64,000 bases of DNA, taken from NCBI RefSeq assembly GCF_009674775.1, contig NZ_WKKE01000023.1, forward strand, positions 42,870 to 106,869, read 5' to 3'. Below, one piece after another: positions 46,596-56,403 of this stretch (the first letter of the stretch is position 1; every line of letters begins with the position of its first letter). Below the pieces are notes generated by a model. The model was not told the origin of the DNA, did not search any database, and saw nothing but the letters and a program-made list of their open reading frames with translations. The position numbers and the translations under genes were made by a program. Origin of the DNA: Flavobacterium sp. LC2016-23. Lineage in GTDB: Bacteria; Bacteroidota; Bacteroidia; Flavobacteriales; Flavobacteriaceae.

Positions 46596-48647
46596 ATGAA
46601 AAAATATCTTTTAATCATCATTATTATGTTGTGCAGCATAGCTGCAAAAAGTCAAAATGCATACTACGACGCGATTACATTAAGGCAATATATTGTAAAG
46701 GATGCCAACACCGGAGAATTAAAATTTATTGATCCCGCAAACAGTACAGATCCCGATATCAAAACAAAAATTGATGAATATTTTAATTTAATTAATAACA
46801 ATTATTATAATTCAAAATACAAATCGCCAAAGAGTTTGCATAGCATGTTAGGCAATTCAGCCAGCCCTGACTATAATCCCTTTTTGGAAGAATACTTATA
46901 TCCTGCAGCCTCACTGAGCGGAGAAACAGATCAGAGAGGTCCGTCTCAAAAATTTAACCTGACCGCAATAGGCAAAACCGATGTTACCAAATTTGCCGAT
47001 GGTCTTGCACAATTTATAGTAGACCGAACCAAAAAAGAACTGCAGGCTGCCTTTTTTGATCGCTTTGCAGAAGAATTAAAAAATAAGAAATATAAAGATA
47101 TACAAATTCTTTTCCCTGCTACTTTTCAAGTTATAAAGCATTTGCCAGACATTATCTACAGCTATGAACCCTATATTGAACAACTCAGAGAAGCTTTTGG
47201 TATTGATTTAGCGGCTATTTATCCGCATTTAGAATATGTTTTAAAAAATGGTCAGTACTCCGGGTTTTTTAATAATCATCTGGAATTGAAATCCATTTGC
47301 CTAACAGCGCTTTACTATGCGAACGGTCTCAAAAAAGGTACACATATTGGTGTTTTATTACAAGATTATGATCCCTCTAAATATCAATTTAGCGACGCAG
47401 AGACAGACACAATTAAAAATAATGCTATTCAGTTCATTCAGGAAGTATCAAAATCACTGCGAACTAATGAAGTCGGTTCTAAAGAATACTGGGTAAAAGC
47501 AGAAGATGTAAAAAAAATGATGGATGATCCTGTTACTTTCAATATTTATTTGGGGCTGTTGTACCAAAAAGTATCTTCCATTAATGTTAGTTATACTGGA
47601 AATATAACCTATAAAAAATTGATCGAAAATGCTGATGATGCTAAGAATTTTATAACGGCATTAGTTTCTGCAATTGAGGATGCTCAGGAAGAATTAAAAA
47701 ATATTCAAAAGGCAGATGCGACTATTGAAGAGTACGCTAAATCATTTACTGCTGCCACAAAAGTACTCAGAGTCTTTAAAGACAGTCCCTTTATAATTGA
47801 TTTCTGCAATACCAATTTCAAAGATGAGGAAAAAAATAAAATTACCCAATTTTGGGAATATTTTGATACGATTGTTGATGGTTCAAACGCTGCTTTTTCT
47901 TTGTATACCAATATAAAAGCAAAAAATTATAGTCTGGCAATGGGTAATGCAACAACACTTTACCGATTGCGGTTTAACCCCGAAGTTTTAGACAAAAAGA
48001 ATCAAAATATAAAAAAAACAGTAAACCAGATTATAGATTTCCTTAACGAAAAAGGAGCTTTTATAGCTGCTGTCGCTAAAGCTCAAAACTCTACTGAGGT
48101 TTATAGTGCTATTGATAAAATTGCTGCACCGGTTGGCAGTTCCAGAGTAAAACGATTATCCCATACCAACGTAGCAGTCAATGCCTATTGCGGCTTCTTT
48201 TTGGGACGAGAAATTATTGATGATTTACCTTCCGACGGTAAAGATATCAATACTTATGGCTTAACTGCCCCTGTTGGTTTCTCGTTTAGTAAAGGAAATA
48301 GCTTTTTACCCTGGCCTTTTCATAAGATCATACCTGCTAAAGGCTGGTCTTCTAGTCTTTTTGTCTCGGTAATTGACCTGGGGGCTATCGCAGCCTACAG
48401 ATTTAGCAATGAAACCACAGAACAGGTTCCTACAATACAATTAGCCGATATTTTTTCACCTGGAATTTTTTGGTCAGTTGGTATTCCAAGAACCCCCATA
48501 TCCTTAAGTCTTGGAGGGCAAGTTGGTCCCAATCTAAGAAAAGTAAATGACACTACAAATGATTATTCAAAAAACACGTACTACAGGTTTAGTTTTTCTG
48601 TTGTAGTTGACATACCACTACTTAATCTCTACACCAAGTCTAAATAA
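46596..48647 (+). CDS. Secreted protein with barrel-like C-terminus (gene 3)
   Basis: Unrecognised exported protein of 683 residues. The signal peptide (about 1-19) is hydrophobic and ends CSIAAKSQ. The central part (about 120-510) is mostly helical and charged (FADGLAQFIVDRTKKELQAA). The last 170 residues turn beta-rich with Gly and aromatic alternation (VNAYCGFFLGRE, APVGFSFSKGN, SSSLFVSVIDLGAIAAYRF) and end in RFSFSVVVDIPLLNLYTKSK, suggesting outer membrane insertion. It starts 11 bp after the protease stop. No catalytic motif is seen. The operon thus spans cytoplasm, inner membrane and cell surface. Confidence 0.85.
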   Translation: MKKYLLIIIIMLCSIAAKSQNAYYDAITLRQYIVKDANTGELKFIDPANSTDPDIKTKIDEYFNLINNNYYNSKYKSPKSLHSMLGNSASPDYNPFLEEYLYPAASLSGETDQRGPSQKFNLTAIGKTDVTKFADGLAQFIVDRTKKELQAAFFDRFAEELKNKKYKDIQILFPATFQVIKHLPDIIYSYEPYIEQLREAFGIDLAAIYPHLEYVLKNGQYSGFFNNHLELKSICLTALYYANGLKKGTHIGVLLQDYDPSKYQFSDAETDTIKNNAIQFIQEVSKSLRTNEVGSKEYWVKAEDVKKMMDDPVTFNIYLGLLYQKVSSINVSYTGNITYKKLIENADDAKNFITALVSAIEDAQEELKNIQKADATIEEYAKSFTAATKVLRVFKDSPFIIDFCNTNFKDEEKNKITQFWEYFDTIVDGSNAAFSLYTNIKAKNYSLAMGNATTLYRLRFNPEVLDKKNQNIKKTVNQIIDFLNEKGAFIAAVAKAQNSTEVYSAIDKIAAPVGSSRVKRLSHTNVAVNAYCGFFLGREIIDDLPSDGKDINTYGLTAPVGFSFSKGNSFLPWPFHKIIPAKGWSSSLFVSVIDLGAIAAYRFSNETTEQVPTIQLADIFSPGIFWSVGIPRTPISLSLGGQVGPNLRKVNDTTNDYSKNTYYRFSFSVVVDIPLLNLYTKSK

Positions 48648-48712
48648 AAAACACATTTTATTAGTACTAAAATAAATTCAGTACTCTTTCAAAAAATATA
48701 AACTATTGTAAG

Positions 48713-48741
48713 GCCAATTCCGAAGATAATTCGGTTTTGGC
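48713..48741. terminator. Hairpin between convergent genes
   Basis: GCCAATTCCGAA pairs imperfectly with TTCGGTTTTGGC around GATAA, in the gap between the three-gene operon and fabH. A T-rich stretch follows at about 48751-48756. A likely terminator for the plus-strand operon. Confidence 0.55.
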
Positions 48742-48869
48742 TAAACAATTATCTTTTAAAAAATTGCTAAAATTCCTAACTCCTTTTTATATAAAAATAG
48801 TAGGGAATCTGATTTTGTTTAAAATTTTATTTTCAGAAATAATTTATTGTTTCAATGCGCGTCATTACT

Positions 48870-49859
48870 TTATTTCCCCCAGGTCAGGTAGCAGCTTCCA
48901 AAAGTAAAACCGGCACCGAATGCGGTAAATAATAATCGGTCTCCTGATTTGAAATCATTTTGAAAGTCCCATAAACACAAAGGTATCGTCGCGGCTGTTG
49001 TATTGCCGTATCGTTCTATGTTTACTTTTACCTTTTCCATGGGTACATTTAGGTTATTGGCCACTGCATTTATGATCCGGATATTGGCCTGATGCGGTAT
49101 CACCCAGTCAATATCTTCTACTGCTAAATCATTGCGATCCAGAATTTCATTGCAGGTATTGGTCATGCTTTCTATAGCATGTTTGAAAACGGTCTTCCCG
49201 TCCTGTTTTACAAATTGTTCGCGGTTTTCTATGGTGTCTTTATGAAAAGGTTTCAGAGAACCTCCCCCGGAAACGGATAGAAATTCGCTGCCCATTCCGT
49301 TTGTTTTTAAAACAAAATCTTTTAGTCCGTTATTTTCGGAAGGTTCCAGTAATATGGCACCTGCGCCATCTCCAAACAAGATACAGGTATTTCGGTCTGT
49401 ATAATCGATAATCCTGCTCATGGTATCTACACCAACCACAATTATTTTTTTATGTCTTCCTGATTCTATTAAGGATGCTGCTGTTGATAAAGAGTATAAA
49501 AAACCACTACAGGCTCCGTTAAGATCAAAACCCCAGGCATTTGTAAGTCCTGCTTTATGACATACTACGGGAGCAGTCGGGGCAAGTAATTTATCTGGTG
49601 TTGCTGTTGCTACTATTAAACAATCAATTTCTGAAGGATCTGTACCCGAATTTTTCAGCAGGTCATTTATCGCTTCTATAGCCATATCTGAAGTTGCTTT
49701 TTCAGGATCGGTCAAAATACGTCTTTCTTTTATTCCGGTTCTCGATACAATCCATTCATTAGAGGTATCGACCATTTTTTCAATTTGGTAATTATCTAGT
49801 ACCGTGTCTGGAACATAGCCACCTACTGCAGTAATGGCTGCTAAATTATTTTTTGTCAT
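48870..49859 (-). CDS. fabH: 3-oxoacyl-ACP synthase III
   Basis: Starts fatty acid synthesis by condensing an acyl-CoA primer with malonyl-ACP. From the ATG at 49859 it is 329 residues, the usual length; an upstream in-frame ATG at 49898 adds 13 residues that look like leader. The triad is visible: C117 in NGACSGFLYS, His in WVIPHQANIRI and Asn in ERYGNTTAATIP. NEWIVSRTGIKERR and DGAGAILLEP are further family motifs. A standalone copy without other fab genes nearby, so it may be a paralogue with a particular primer preference. Confidence 0.95.
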   Translation of the reverse strand: MTKNNLAAITAVGGYVPDTVLDNYQIEKMVDTSNEWIVSRTGIKERRILTDPEKATSDMAIEAINDLLKNSGTDPSEIDCLIVATATPDKLLAPTAPVVCHKAGLTNAWGFDLNGACSGFLYSLSTAASLIESGRHKKIIVVGVDTMSRIIDYTDRNTCILFGDGAGAILLEPSENNGLKDFVLKTNGMGSEFLSVSGGGSLKPFHKDTIENREQFVKQDGKTVFKHAIESMTNTCNEILDRNDLAVEDIDWVIPHQANIRIINAVANNLNVPMEKVKVNIERYGNTTAATIPLCLWDFQNDFKSGDRLLFTAFGAGFTFGSCYLTWGK

Positions 49860-50090
49860 TGCTAACGAATGTTGTTTTTTTATTGCAGAAGTCTGCAAAT
49901 GTAAAAGTACCCCTACCGTTTTTCCTAAAATTTTCAGAATTCATATAAATGGTTTTATTAAGAGCCATATTATTCCTATTTTAAAATTTTAACAGCTATT
50001 TTTTTATTAACAAAATTTAATATTGATATAAAAGCCGAAAGCATTTTTGCAGATTTACCGGGAGGTAATAACCTGCAAAGGTATAAAAAA

Positions 50091-50128
50091 AGTTGATTAA
50101 GCCATGTTTTTTTATGGCTTAATCAACT
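50091..50128 (-). terminator. Strong terminator after the monooxygenase gene
   Basis: Perfect 15-bp stem AGTTGATTAAGCCAT/ATGGCTTAATCAACT with an 8-base loop. On the minus strand it is followed by a T run. A second imperfect dyad (TGCAGATTTACC with GGTAATAACCTGCA, about 50048-50077) lies further along, upstream of fabH. Confidence 0.92.
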
Positions 50129-50177
50129 AAAAAGAAATAGGACACGCATAAGGGATTCAATTACTCAGTCTTATTCA

Positions 50178-50477
50178 TCAGTTAGAAACCCGTTTAATAC
50201 GCATAACATTTACCGGATCGACCAACAGTTCATCAATCCTTTTTGCAAAACTCTGAAAATGATCGGATTGAATATGTGCCTCAAATGCGGCTTCATTTTC
50301 AAATTCTTCACTCATATAAAAAGTTCCCTCTTTAGCGTAATCTTCATAAAGTATATATTCCGTACAGCCCGGTTCTTTTCTGGTAGGTTCTATTAAGTTA
50401 AGCAATGCGTCTTTTAATGCTTGATTTTTACCTGGTTTCGCTTTTAAGTGGGCAATGGCCCTAAATGTATTTTTCAT
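50178..50477 (-). CDS. Antibiotic biosynthesis monooxygenase (ABM) domain protein
   Basis: Small ferredoxin-like fold protein of 99 residues. The pattern FRAIAHLKAKPGKNQALKDA, then EPGCTEYILYED and FYMSEEFENEAAFEAHIQS, is that of ABM/quinol monooxygenase proteins. The true substrate cannot be told; some members act on quinones or haem. It lies 12 bp after a small membrane protein and probably shares its transcript. Confidence 0.9.
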   Translation of the reverse strand: MKNTFRAIAHLKAKPGKNQALKDALLNLIEPTRKEPGCTEYILYEDYAKEGTFYMSEEFENEAAFEAHIQSDHFQSFAKRIDELLVDPVNVMRIKRVSN

Positions 50478-50489
50478 GATTATTTTTTT

Positions 50490-50837
50490 TTATCCTAATA
50501 ATGCTGTGCCGCTTAACAATCTGTCCACCAAACCATAACAGCCAATCAGGATGATAATGAGGTAACCAATGGCCAATAAAATCAAACATCTGAAAATAGA
50601 CGGCCAGTATGACAGGCCTATATGCTGTTGCTGATTTACCATATAAATTGCAGTAATCGCTTTGTTAAGTGTATTCCAAAACCAAACTAACAACGATGTT
50701 ATTCCAACGAAGAATAAATTGATCAGTATAAATTTCAATTCGTAATGAGCAAGCAACAGGTCAACAAGAAAAACAATTCCAATGATCACTGAGCTAATAA
50801 CAGCCATCCTACTTGTTACTTTAAACCATTTAAACAT
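50490..50837 (-). CDS. Small membrane protein, unknown function
   Basis: Protein of 115 residues with three hydrophobic segments: near 10-29 (MAVISSVIIGIVFLVDLLL), 34-55 (FILINLFFVGITSLLVWFW) and 83-105 (RCLILLAIGYLIIILIGCYG). A short polar loop, NQQQHIGLSYWPS, separates the second and third. I recognise no family. It is probably co-transcribed with the ABM-domain protein. Confidence 0.75.
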   Translation of the reverse strand: MFKWFKVTSRMAVISSVIIGIVFLVDLLLAHYELKFILINLFFVGITSLLVWFWNTLNKAITAIYMVNQQQHIGLSYWPSIFRCLILLAIGYLIIILIGCYGLVDRLLSGTALLG

Positions 50838-50922
50838 GTATTCTGTTTTTAAAAATTAAAAGTCGGATCAAAATGATTTAGCCATTTCCGGATTGCAGGT
50901 TTTTATCGGTAGCTAATCAGGA

Positions 50923-51873
50923 TTATTTATTATATTGTTCCTCTGAATTATCAATTGGAGTATTCGGGTCATTCTGTATCAATCTTGCGATATCATCTTT
51001 TCGCATGTAGACTACTCCTGACTTCGTTTTGGTATATTTTATAAACTGTTCCATTGCATTTACAACAGCCGGAGATCCTCCAATACGATCATGAAAACTA
51101 ACAGACATCATTCTTCGTTTTGTAGCGCCTTCTTTATAGAGCTGATCAAATTCTAATTTTAACTGATTTAAAAATTGATCCGGACTCCAGTGTTTCCCTT
51201 CAATATTTACGATATCGTTGTTACGAAGTGTGTATGGAATCACAACAAATCTTTTTCCATTTACCATGGTGATAAAAGGTTCATCATGGCTCAGATCATC
51301 GATATGGTATAAAAAACCAAGCTCCTGAAGTACTTTTAGTGTATTGGGCCCTCTTCTCAGCCAATTGCTATTATATCCTACCCCTCTTTTTCCTGTTATG
51401 GCTTCCACAGTATCAATTCCTTTTTTTACAAAGGCCAATTCATCAGCATAACTTTTATTCCATTGGTTGTCCCACGTCATACCGTGTGCTGCAATTTCAT
51501 GACCCTGATCGGCAATTGCTTTTGCCACTTCCGGGTATTTTACTGCTGCTTGTCCAACCACATGAGAAGTTACTTTGATATCGTATTTTTTCCATAGATC
51601 AAGCATGCGATAGATGCCTTCTTTCCCTCCGTACCGGAACCAGCTGTCTGCCGCCAAATCAGGCTGTCCTTTGGGCAATGGGTTTCCCGAAAAAGGGCTT
51701 TCTGCGCCTTCCGGCTGTCCGCCGGTTTCGAATTGCATCGATACTGAAATTACTAACTGAGCACCATTTGGCCAGTAACTTTTAGACTTTTCTTTCGTCT
51801 GACTGATTCCTATACAAGAGGCCAACAACAAAACCATTGCTAACAAACCTCTGACAGATACGTGATTTTTCAT
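50923..51873 (-). CDS. Secreted polysaccharide deacetylase family protein
   Basis: NodB-fold carbohydrate esterase of 316 residues. The signal peptide (about 1-24) ends near CIGISQ. The domain has WLRRGPNTL, GHEIAAHGMTWDNQW (predicted metal-binding histidine), KVTSHVVGQAA and SVSFHDRIGG near the C-terminus (second conserved histidine region). The strand order looks like the PuuE/allantoinase-related branch of the family, so an amidohydrolase on a small molecule is also possible. An AraC regulator lies 159 bp upstream on the same strand and may control it. Confidence 0.87.
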   Translation of the reverse strand: MKNHVSVRGLLAMVLLLASCIGISQTKEKSKSYWPNGAQLVISVSMQFETGGQPEGAESPFSGNPLPKGQPDLAADSWFRYGGKEGIYRMLDLWKKYDIKVTSHVVGQAAVKYPEVAKAIADQGHEIAAHGMTWDNQWNKSYADELAFVKKGIDTVEAITGKRGVGYNSNWLRRGPNTLKVLQELGFLYHIDDLSHDEPFITMVNGKRFVVIPYTLRNNDIVNIEGKHWSPDQFLNQLKLEFDQLYKEGATKRRMMSVSFHDRIGGSPAVVNAMEQFIKYTKTKSGVVYMRKDDIARLIQNDPNTPIDNSEEQYNK

Positions 51874-52032
51874 GTCTTTTTTTATTATTTGTAAGACAAA
51901 ATTAGAACTACAGCCCTAATTATTCAGGTAAAAATCAATTGTAATTTTGTAAAAATCAATTCCCTTAATCCGGATAAATAATAAAATAAAGATTACAAAA
52001 ACAGGCCTCTGCAAATCTTTTTTTCAGGATTC

Positions 52033-52881
52033 TTAATCGGGCGAATAAGCCGCACCCGGGCTTACACCTCTGTACTTTTTGTACAGTTTATTGAAATGAC
52101 TCGCATCTGTAAAACCTAGTTTGGCGGCTATTTCATTAATGTTCAGGCGACTGTTTTTAAGTAATTGATCGGCAGACTTCAGCTTCGTTTGTATAATGTG
52201 CTGCTGAATCGATACCCCGCTATGCTTCTTTACATAAATACTGATGTAATTGGGCGACATTGCGAAATGCTTTGCAATATTTTCGACACGCATTTTTTCG
52301 GCGTCCAGTGCATACAACCGCAGATAACCCAATATTTGATTCAGTCTGTCGAGCTCGGTATTACCCGGACATTTTTCACCATATGCAGTTGTTGAATGAC
52401 TTCTGGCGAGCATCATCATTATTGCTCCGAAAAGTTCAATCACCAACTCACGACTGTAGGTACAGGTTTTTGTAAATTCAACTACTAAAATCTGTACTAA
52501 ATAGTTCAGGTGTTTTTTATCCTGAACATCCTCTACCAGGCTGCCGTTTACAGAAGCGGCATTTTGCAGAAAAGTTTTAATCACTTCCATCCATTTTGCC
52601 GTTTTCCCTCCTTCTAATTTTTCTATAAAAAGTTGTTCTGTAAATTTTATAAATACAAAATGTGTTTGCTCTTCCAACTTGAAATAATGGGAGTCTTCCG
52701 GTCGTAATAAAAAAACATCTCCTTCTTTATATGGAAAAGATCCCTCATTCAGAAAGTGATGTCCACTTCCCTTTTCAATAAAAATAAACTCATAAAAATT
52801 ATGTTTATGAACCGGAAAATCCCATCGGTCAAGTTCCAGTCGAAAAACATTTAAAGAGTAATAACTACTAAAACGTTTCAT
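52033..52881 (-). CDS. AraC-family transcriptional regulator
   Basis: Regulator of 282 residues with an N-terminal cupin-like sensor (about 15-95: DFPVHKHNFYEFIFIEKGSG, PYKEGDVFLLRPEDSHYF) and a C-terminal double helix-turn-helix (about 185-280: NIAKHFAMSPNYISIYVKKH and INEIAAKLGFTDASHFNKLY). The cupin part suggests binding of a small ligand. The nearest downstream gene on the same strand is the deacetylase, a plausible target (inference). Confidence 0.93.
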   Translation of the reverse strand: MKRFSSYYSLNVFRLELDRWDFPVHKHNFYEFIFIEKGSGHHFLNEGSFPYKEGDVFLLRPEDSHYFKLEEQTHFVFIKFTEQLFIEKLEGGKTAKWMEVIKTFLQNAASVNGSLVEDVQDKKHLNYLVQILVVEFTKTCTYSRELVIELFGAIMMMLARSHSTTAYGEKCPGNTELDRLNQILGYLRLYALDAEKMRVENIAKHFAMSPNYISIYVKKHSGVSIQQHIIQTKLKSADQLLKNSRLNINEIAAKLGFTDASHFNKLYKKYRGVSPGAAYSPD

Positions 52882-52991
52882 ATGCCGTAATAATTTTTTA
52901 CAAAAATATAATGAAATTATACAACAACATTCCCTCAGTTTCCATTTGTTTTGTCCTCGTTACCCGGAAAAATAAAATGATGCCTGCTCTG

Positions 52992-53693
52992 TTACTTCAG
53001 TAAAAATCTTTTCCTTACCGACATCGGAATTACATCTCCGTTGCTCATTGTAAGAGTAGATACTTTTCTTGATGCGATTTCATTTTTAGCCACCAGGTGC
53101 GAATAATGTATCCTTATAAAATTATATCCCTCCAATAAGTCTTCGTAATATTTAATGTTTTTTGACACTGTAAAAGACCTGTCTTTCAAAACAAAGATGG
53201 TATAAGCGCTATCTGCCTCAAGCCTGATAATATCTTCAATATTAACGTAAAGCGTTTCATTTAAAACACTAAGGGCCAAACGGGGCTTATCCCTGTTCCT
53301 GTTCGTTAAAAAATATTCGATCAGAACACGGCTGCTTAACCTTTCTTTTGCCTTGACTATTGCCTTCGCAAGTTCTTCAGGATCAATAGGTTTTAAAACG
53401 TAATCAATTGCATTAAATTTAAAAGCCTTTATCGCATGGGTGTCGTAAGCAGTAATGAAAATAATTGAAAAATTAATATGTGGAATTTTTGACAGTAATT
53501 CAAAACAATCCCCGTCTGAAAGCTGAACATCCATAAAAACAAGGTCGACGTTGGTCTTTTTAAAAAAGATCAGACTTTCAAAGACACTCGGGATTTTAGC
53601 ACAGATTTTAAAATCCGGCTCTAAAATAGAAATCATCTTTTCTAAAGCTGCAGCTGCCGCTATCTCATCTTCTATTATGGCTACTTTATACAT
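52992..53693 (-). CDS. LytTR-family response regulator
   Basis: Two-component regulator of 233 residues. The receiver domain (about 1-120) has E8-D9, the predicted phosphoacceptor D55 in LVFMDVQLSD, T/S in FITAYDTHAIKAF and the lysine in DYVLKPID. The LytTR DNA-binding domain (about 135-233) has DIIRLEADSAYTIF, YEDLLEGYNFIRIHYSHLV and PMSVRKRFLLK. Its start overlaps the kinase stop by 13 bp, so the pair is co-translated. LytTR proteins bind imperfect direct repeats about 21 bp apart, and such sites are found 2-4 kb away at 55795, 56870 and 57425. Confidence 0.94.
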   Translation of the reverse strand: MYKVAIIEDEIAAAAALEKMISILEPDFKICAKIPSVFESLIFFKKTNVDLVFMDVQLSDGDCFELLSKIPHINFSIIFITAYDTHAIKAFKFNAIDYVLKPIDPEELAKAIVKAKERLSSRVLIEYFLTNRNRDKPRLALSVLNETLYVNIEDIIRLEADSAYTIFVLKDRSFTVSKNIKYYEDLLEGYNFIRIHYSHLVAKNEIASRKVSTLTMSNGDVIPMSVRKRFLLK

Positions 53694-55561
53694 TTTTTTA
53701 CGGTGTATTTAAATTCGATTTTAGTTCCTTCAAAATCCGGTCTTGACATGATTGTAAAACTATTCAGATCATTGGTATTATGGATGGAAAGCCGTGCTTT
53801 AAAAATTTGCGTGGAATGCAATTTATCATCTTTAATCACCTTAAAACCAACTCCGTTATCTGTAATACGAAACCCTATTTTTTTCTTTGAAATAGTAAAT
53901 ATCTCTATTTTCAGAATTCCAAATTCCTTAATTCCCTTGAAACCACTTTCAATCGCATTTTCTACAAAAGGCTGTAATAGTAAAGGGGGAATTAATACAC
54001 TGCCTGTTTCAACCTCTCCGTAATCTATAAAACAGTCAAATTTTTGCCCAAATCTCATCTTCTGAACTGATATGTAATTTTTCAGTGCATCAAGATCCTC
54101 TTCTAAAGTGATATATTCTTTTTGCGTGAAATCGAAATTCTGTCGGATCAGTTTCGCAAATTTTGCCACATGAGAAGCTGATTCCAGAATATTGTTGTCC
54201 ATCATTGAATTCTGAATGGCCACAAGCGCATTAAATATAAAATGAGGATTCATCTGCGACCTTAGTACTTTTTGTTCCAACTGTAAAGCGGCCTGTTCCT
54301 GTCTCAAAATCTTTTTACGGTAATACCCGTATAAAATAAGCGCTATTAGTAACAGTATTACAAACACAATGATTCGTTCACTCTGAAACAGTTCCTTTTC
54401 TAGTTGGTTTTTATCCCTTAGAAGCCGGATCGCCTCTCCCTGAAATTTAATCCTGGCCTGCTGGGTCGTTTTATCGATCAAGTCTCTTTTTTCTAAAAAC
54501 CGGACACTCTTTAATTCCTTTAATTCTAATTTCCGATAATACAATGCACTGTCGTGTACTGATTTTTTTTCATGGCACTCAGACAAAATTCCGTATAAAC
54601 TTTCCTGATCATTTAGAAAATAACTATTCCCCGGATAGTAATGCAAAGCTTTTTTTCCATAATAAAGCGCACTGTCAGTGGCGTTTTTTCTAATAAAAAC
54701 AAGTGCCATCCTTTTATTTATAGTTGCTTTTAAGCCCGGCAAATCGGTATTTAAAACATAGCCTCTTGCGGCATATTTTTTTGCTTTCTTTAAATAAAAG
54801 TAGGCGCTGTCGTAATTTTTTAAATCAATAAATACCGCTGCGATATTGTTGTAAGTGGCAGCATGCAAACTATAGTTTTTATGCAGATCGTCATTCTTAA
54901 GTGATCTCTTAAAATATTTCAGCGCCTCCTGTGACTTTTTCTGCCGCCGCAATATTCGCCCAAACTGATTGTATACTTTTGATAAATTGACATTATATTT
55001 AATTTTCCCGGAATGTTGAATTGTTTTCCTCAGATAGTACTTTGCTTTTTCGTAAAAATCTAAATTATTGTAATATTTTGCCGTCTGGAGATAGCTGTCT
55101 GATAAAACTTTTGAGGAAGGTGCCCATTTTTCGAGTTCCAGATTGTTTTGAAGAATTACCTCCAGGGCCATTACAATTTTATCGCGCTTAAAATAGTATT
55201 CGGCATTGATCATATTCACAATACCGTTCTCAGGATAACACTGTTCACCTTTACACATACGAAGTGCTTCTTTCATTTCCGCTTCAGCCAGCGCATCAGC
55301 TCTTTTTGATGCCATAAATTCTGCCGATTTTGCATAAACCAGTTGTCCTGTCTTGGGAAATCCGCGGTATCTCTTTTTGAGCTGCTCAAGCTGGTCTTTA
55401 CACCAGGAATAGCGCTCTGTCTGATGTCCCTCAATAACACTATCGATTGCTTCAAAATTTAAATCCGATTGGCTGTATCCCTTTTTAGGCAACAAAAAGA
55501 GAATGGTAAAAAACAGAAAAAGAACAGACTTACTTCTTATCATATTCCGAAATATTAGCAT
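53681..55561 (-). CDS. LytS-type sensor histidine kinase with TPR sensor region
   Basis: Membrane kinase of 626 residues. A signal or membrane segment (about 10-30) precedes a region of TPR-like repeats (about 60-340: YNQFGRILRRQKKSQEALKY, YNNIAAVFIDLKNYDSAYFY), presumably periplasmic. A transmembrane segment lies near 395-412 (IIVFVILLLIALILYGYY). The His-kinase domain has H440 in MNPHFIFNALVAIQ and the ATPase motifs PFVENAIESG and ITDNGVGFKV. It pairs with the overlapping LytTR regulator. One of the three paired direct repeats lies 234-266 bp upstream of its start. Confidence 0.94.
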   Translation of the reverse strand: MLIFRNMIRSKSVLFLFFTILFLLPKKGYSQSDLNFEAIDSVIEGHQTERYSWCKDQLEQLKKRYRGFPKTGQLVYAKSAEFMASKRADALAEAEMKEALRMCKGEQCYPENGIVNMINAEYYFKRDKIVMALEVILQNNLELEKWAPSSKVLSDSYLQTAKYYNNLDFYEKAKYYLRKTIQHSGKIKYNVNLSKVYNQFGRILRRQKKSQEALKYFKRSLKNDDLHKNYSLHAATYNNIAAVFIDLKNYDSAYFYLKKAKKYAARGYVLNTDLPGLKATINKRMALVFIRKNATDSALYYGKKALHYYPGNSYFLNDQESLYGILSECHEKKSVHDSALYYRKLELKELKSVRFLEKRDLIDKTTQQARIKFQGEAIRLLRDKNQLEKELFQSERIIVFVILLLIALILYGYYRKKILRQEQAALQLEQKVLRSQMNPHFIFNALVAIQNSMMDNNILESASHVAKFAKLIRQNFDFTQKEYITLEEDLDALKNYISVQKMRFGQKFDCFIDYGEVETGSVLIPPLLLQPFVENAIESGFKGIKEFGILKIEIFTISKKKIGFRITDNGVGFKVIKDDKLHSTQIFKARLSIHNTNDLNSFTIMSRPDFEGTKIEFKYTVKKCIK

Positions 55562-56403
55562 GTACTGAAAAACATCTTAAATATATTACTTTTTTAACAC
55601 TAAAACACTAATTAACAACATTATACAAAACAAAAAAGATTAAAACTTCAACTCTCTTATTTAACATTTTATTATCTTGGCACTAAAAGGTATGAAATCC
55701 ATATAGAAATTATTGTCTGAATATTTATAGAAGCCCCATAAACAGTAGTTATTTTTTACAAAGAAAAGACCAAACAAATATTTAATGCAAAGCGATTGAT
55801 AACTGTAGGGATTTAATTGATAACTGTTTTTTTATGTAGAGCAATGTTCTTAAAAGTGAACGATACTTTTAGTTCATCTTTTACCACAGAGTAAATTCAA
55901 ACTTTTCTGTTGTAATGACGCAGTACAAGGAAGTTAAAATAAAACAGAGGATACAAAATCAATTGATTAAAACAATAAAGAGGATACCTCTTATGCAATG
56001 CTGATTTCGTAAGAATACCACAACCTACTTATACATCATTACATAAAGAGAATCCTCCTTAAAGAGACCTTTGCTACTATCACAAAAGCAAGGTCGGGTT
56101 ATTAATCCATAATTAAACTTTTTTCTCCAAATCCTTTTATTTAAAAATCATGGCAGTCCATTTAGTATTTCAAAGTCACTTTGGAGAAAGTGCTTACTTA
56201 CTTCTCTTTTTACTTTTTGTATACGAAAAAACAAGTCCTGTGGTTGTGTAAAAATCCCCGTAACCCTGTCTTTAATTTTAAAAATCAATGCTCTCTTCTT
56301 ACTTGTTCTGCTATACAACTCCAAACCAGTGCAAAACATTTAAATACCTGAATACCTTCAGCTACAAAAGAACTGAATTCTTACTTCATAAGATTTCTGC
56401 TAA
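55562..56403. other. Gene-poor region with LytTR-like site 1
   Basis: Upstream region of the histidine kinase. Contains the paired repeat at 55795-55827 and a small palindrome AAGAGG-ATA-CCTCTT (55978-55992). A 63-codon minus-strand frame (56148-56339) lies in it but has no clear coding signal. Otherwise AT-rich with no gene seen. Confidence 0.55.
55795..55827 (-). promoter_or_regulatory. Candidate LytTR operator 1
   Basis: On the minus strand ACAGTTATC is repeated after a 12-base spacer (21-bp period), the spacing known for LytTR-domain regulators. It lies upstream of the LytS-type kinase gene. Confidence 0.65.

Noticed and set aside
56148..56339. 63-codon minus-strand frame between the kinase and the receiver-like gene
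   Set aside because: The charged translation is not absurd, but no domain, neighbour coupling or ribosome site supports it; left as uncertain.
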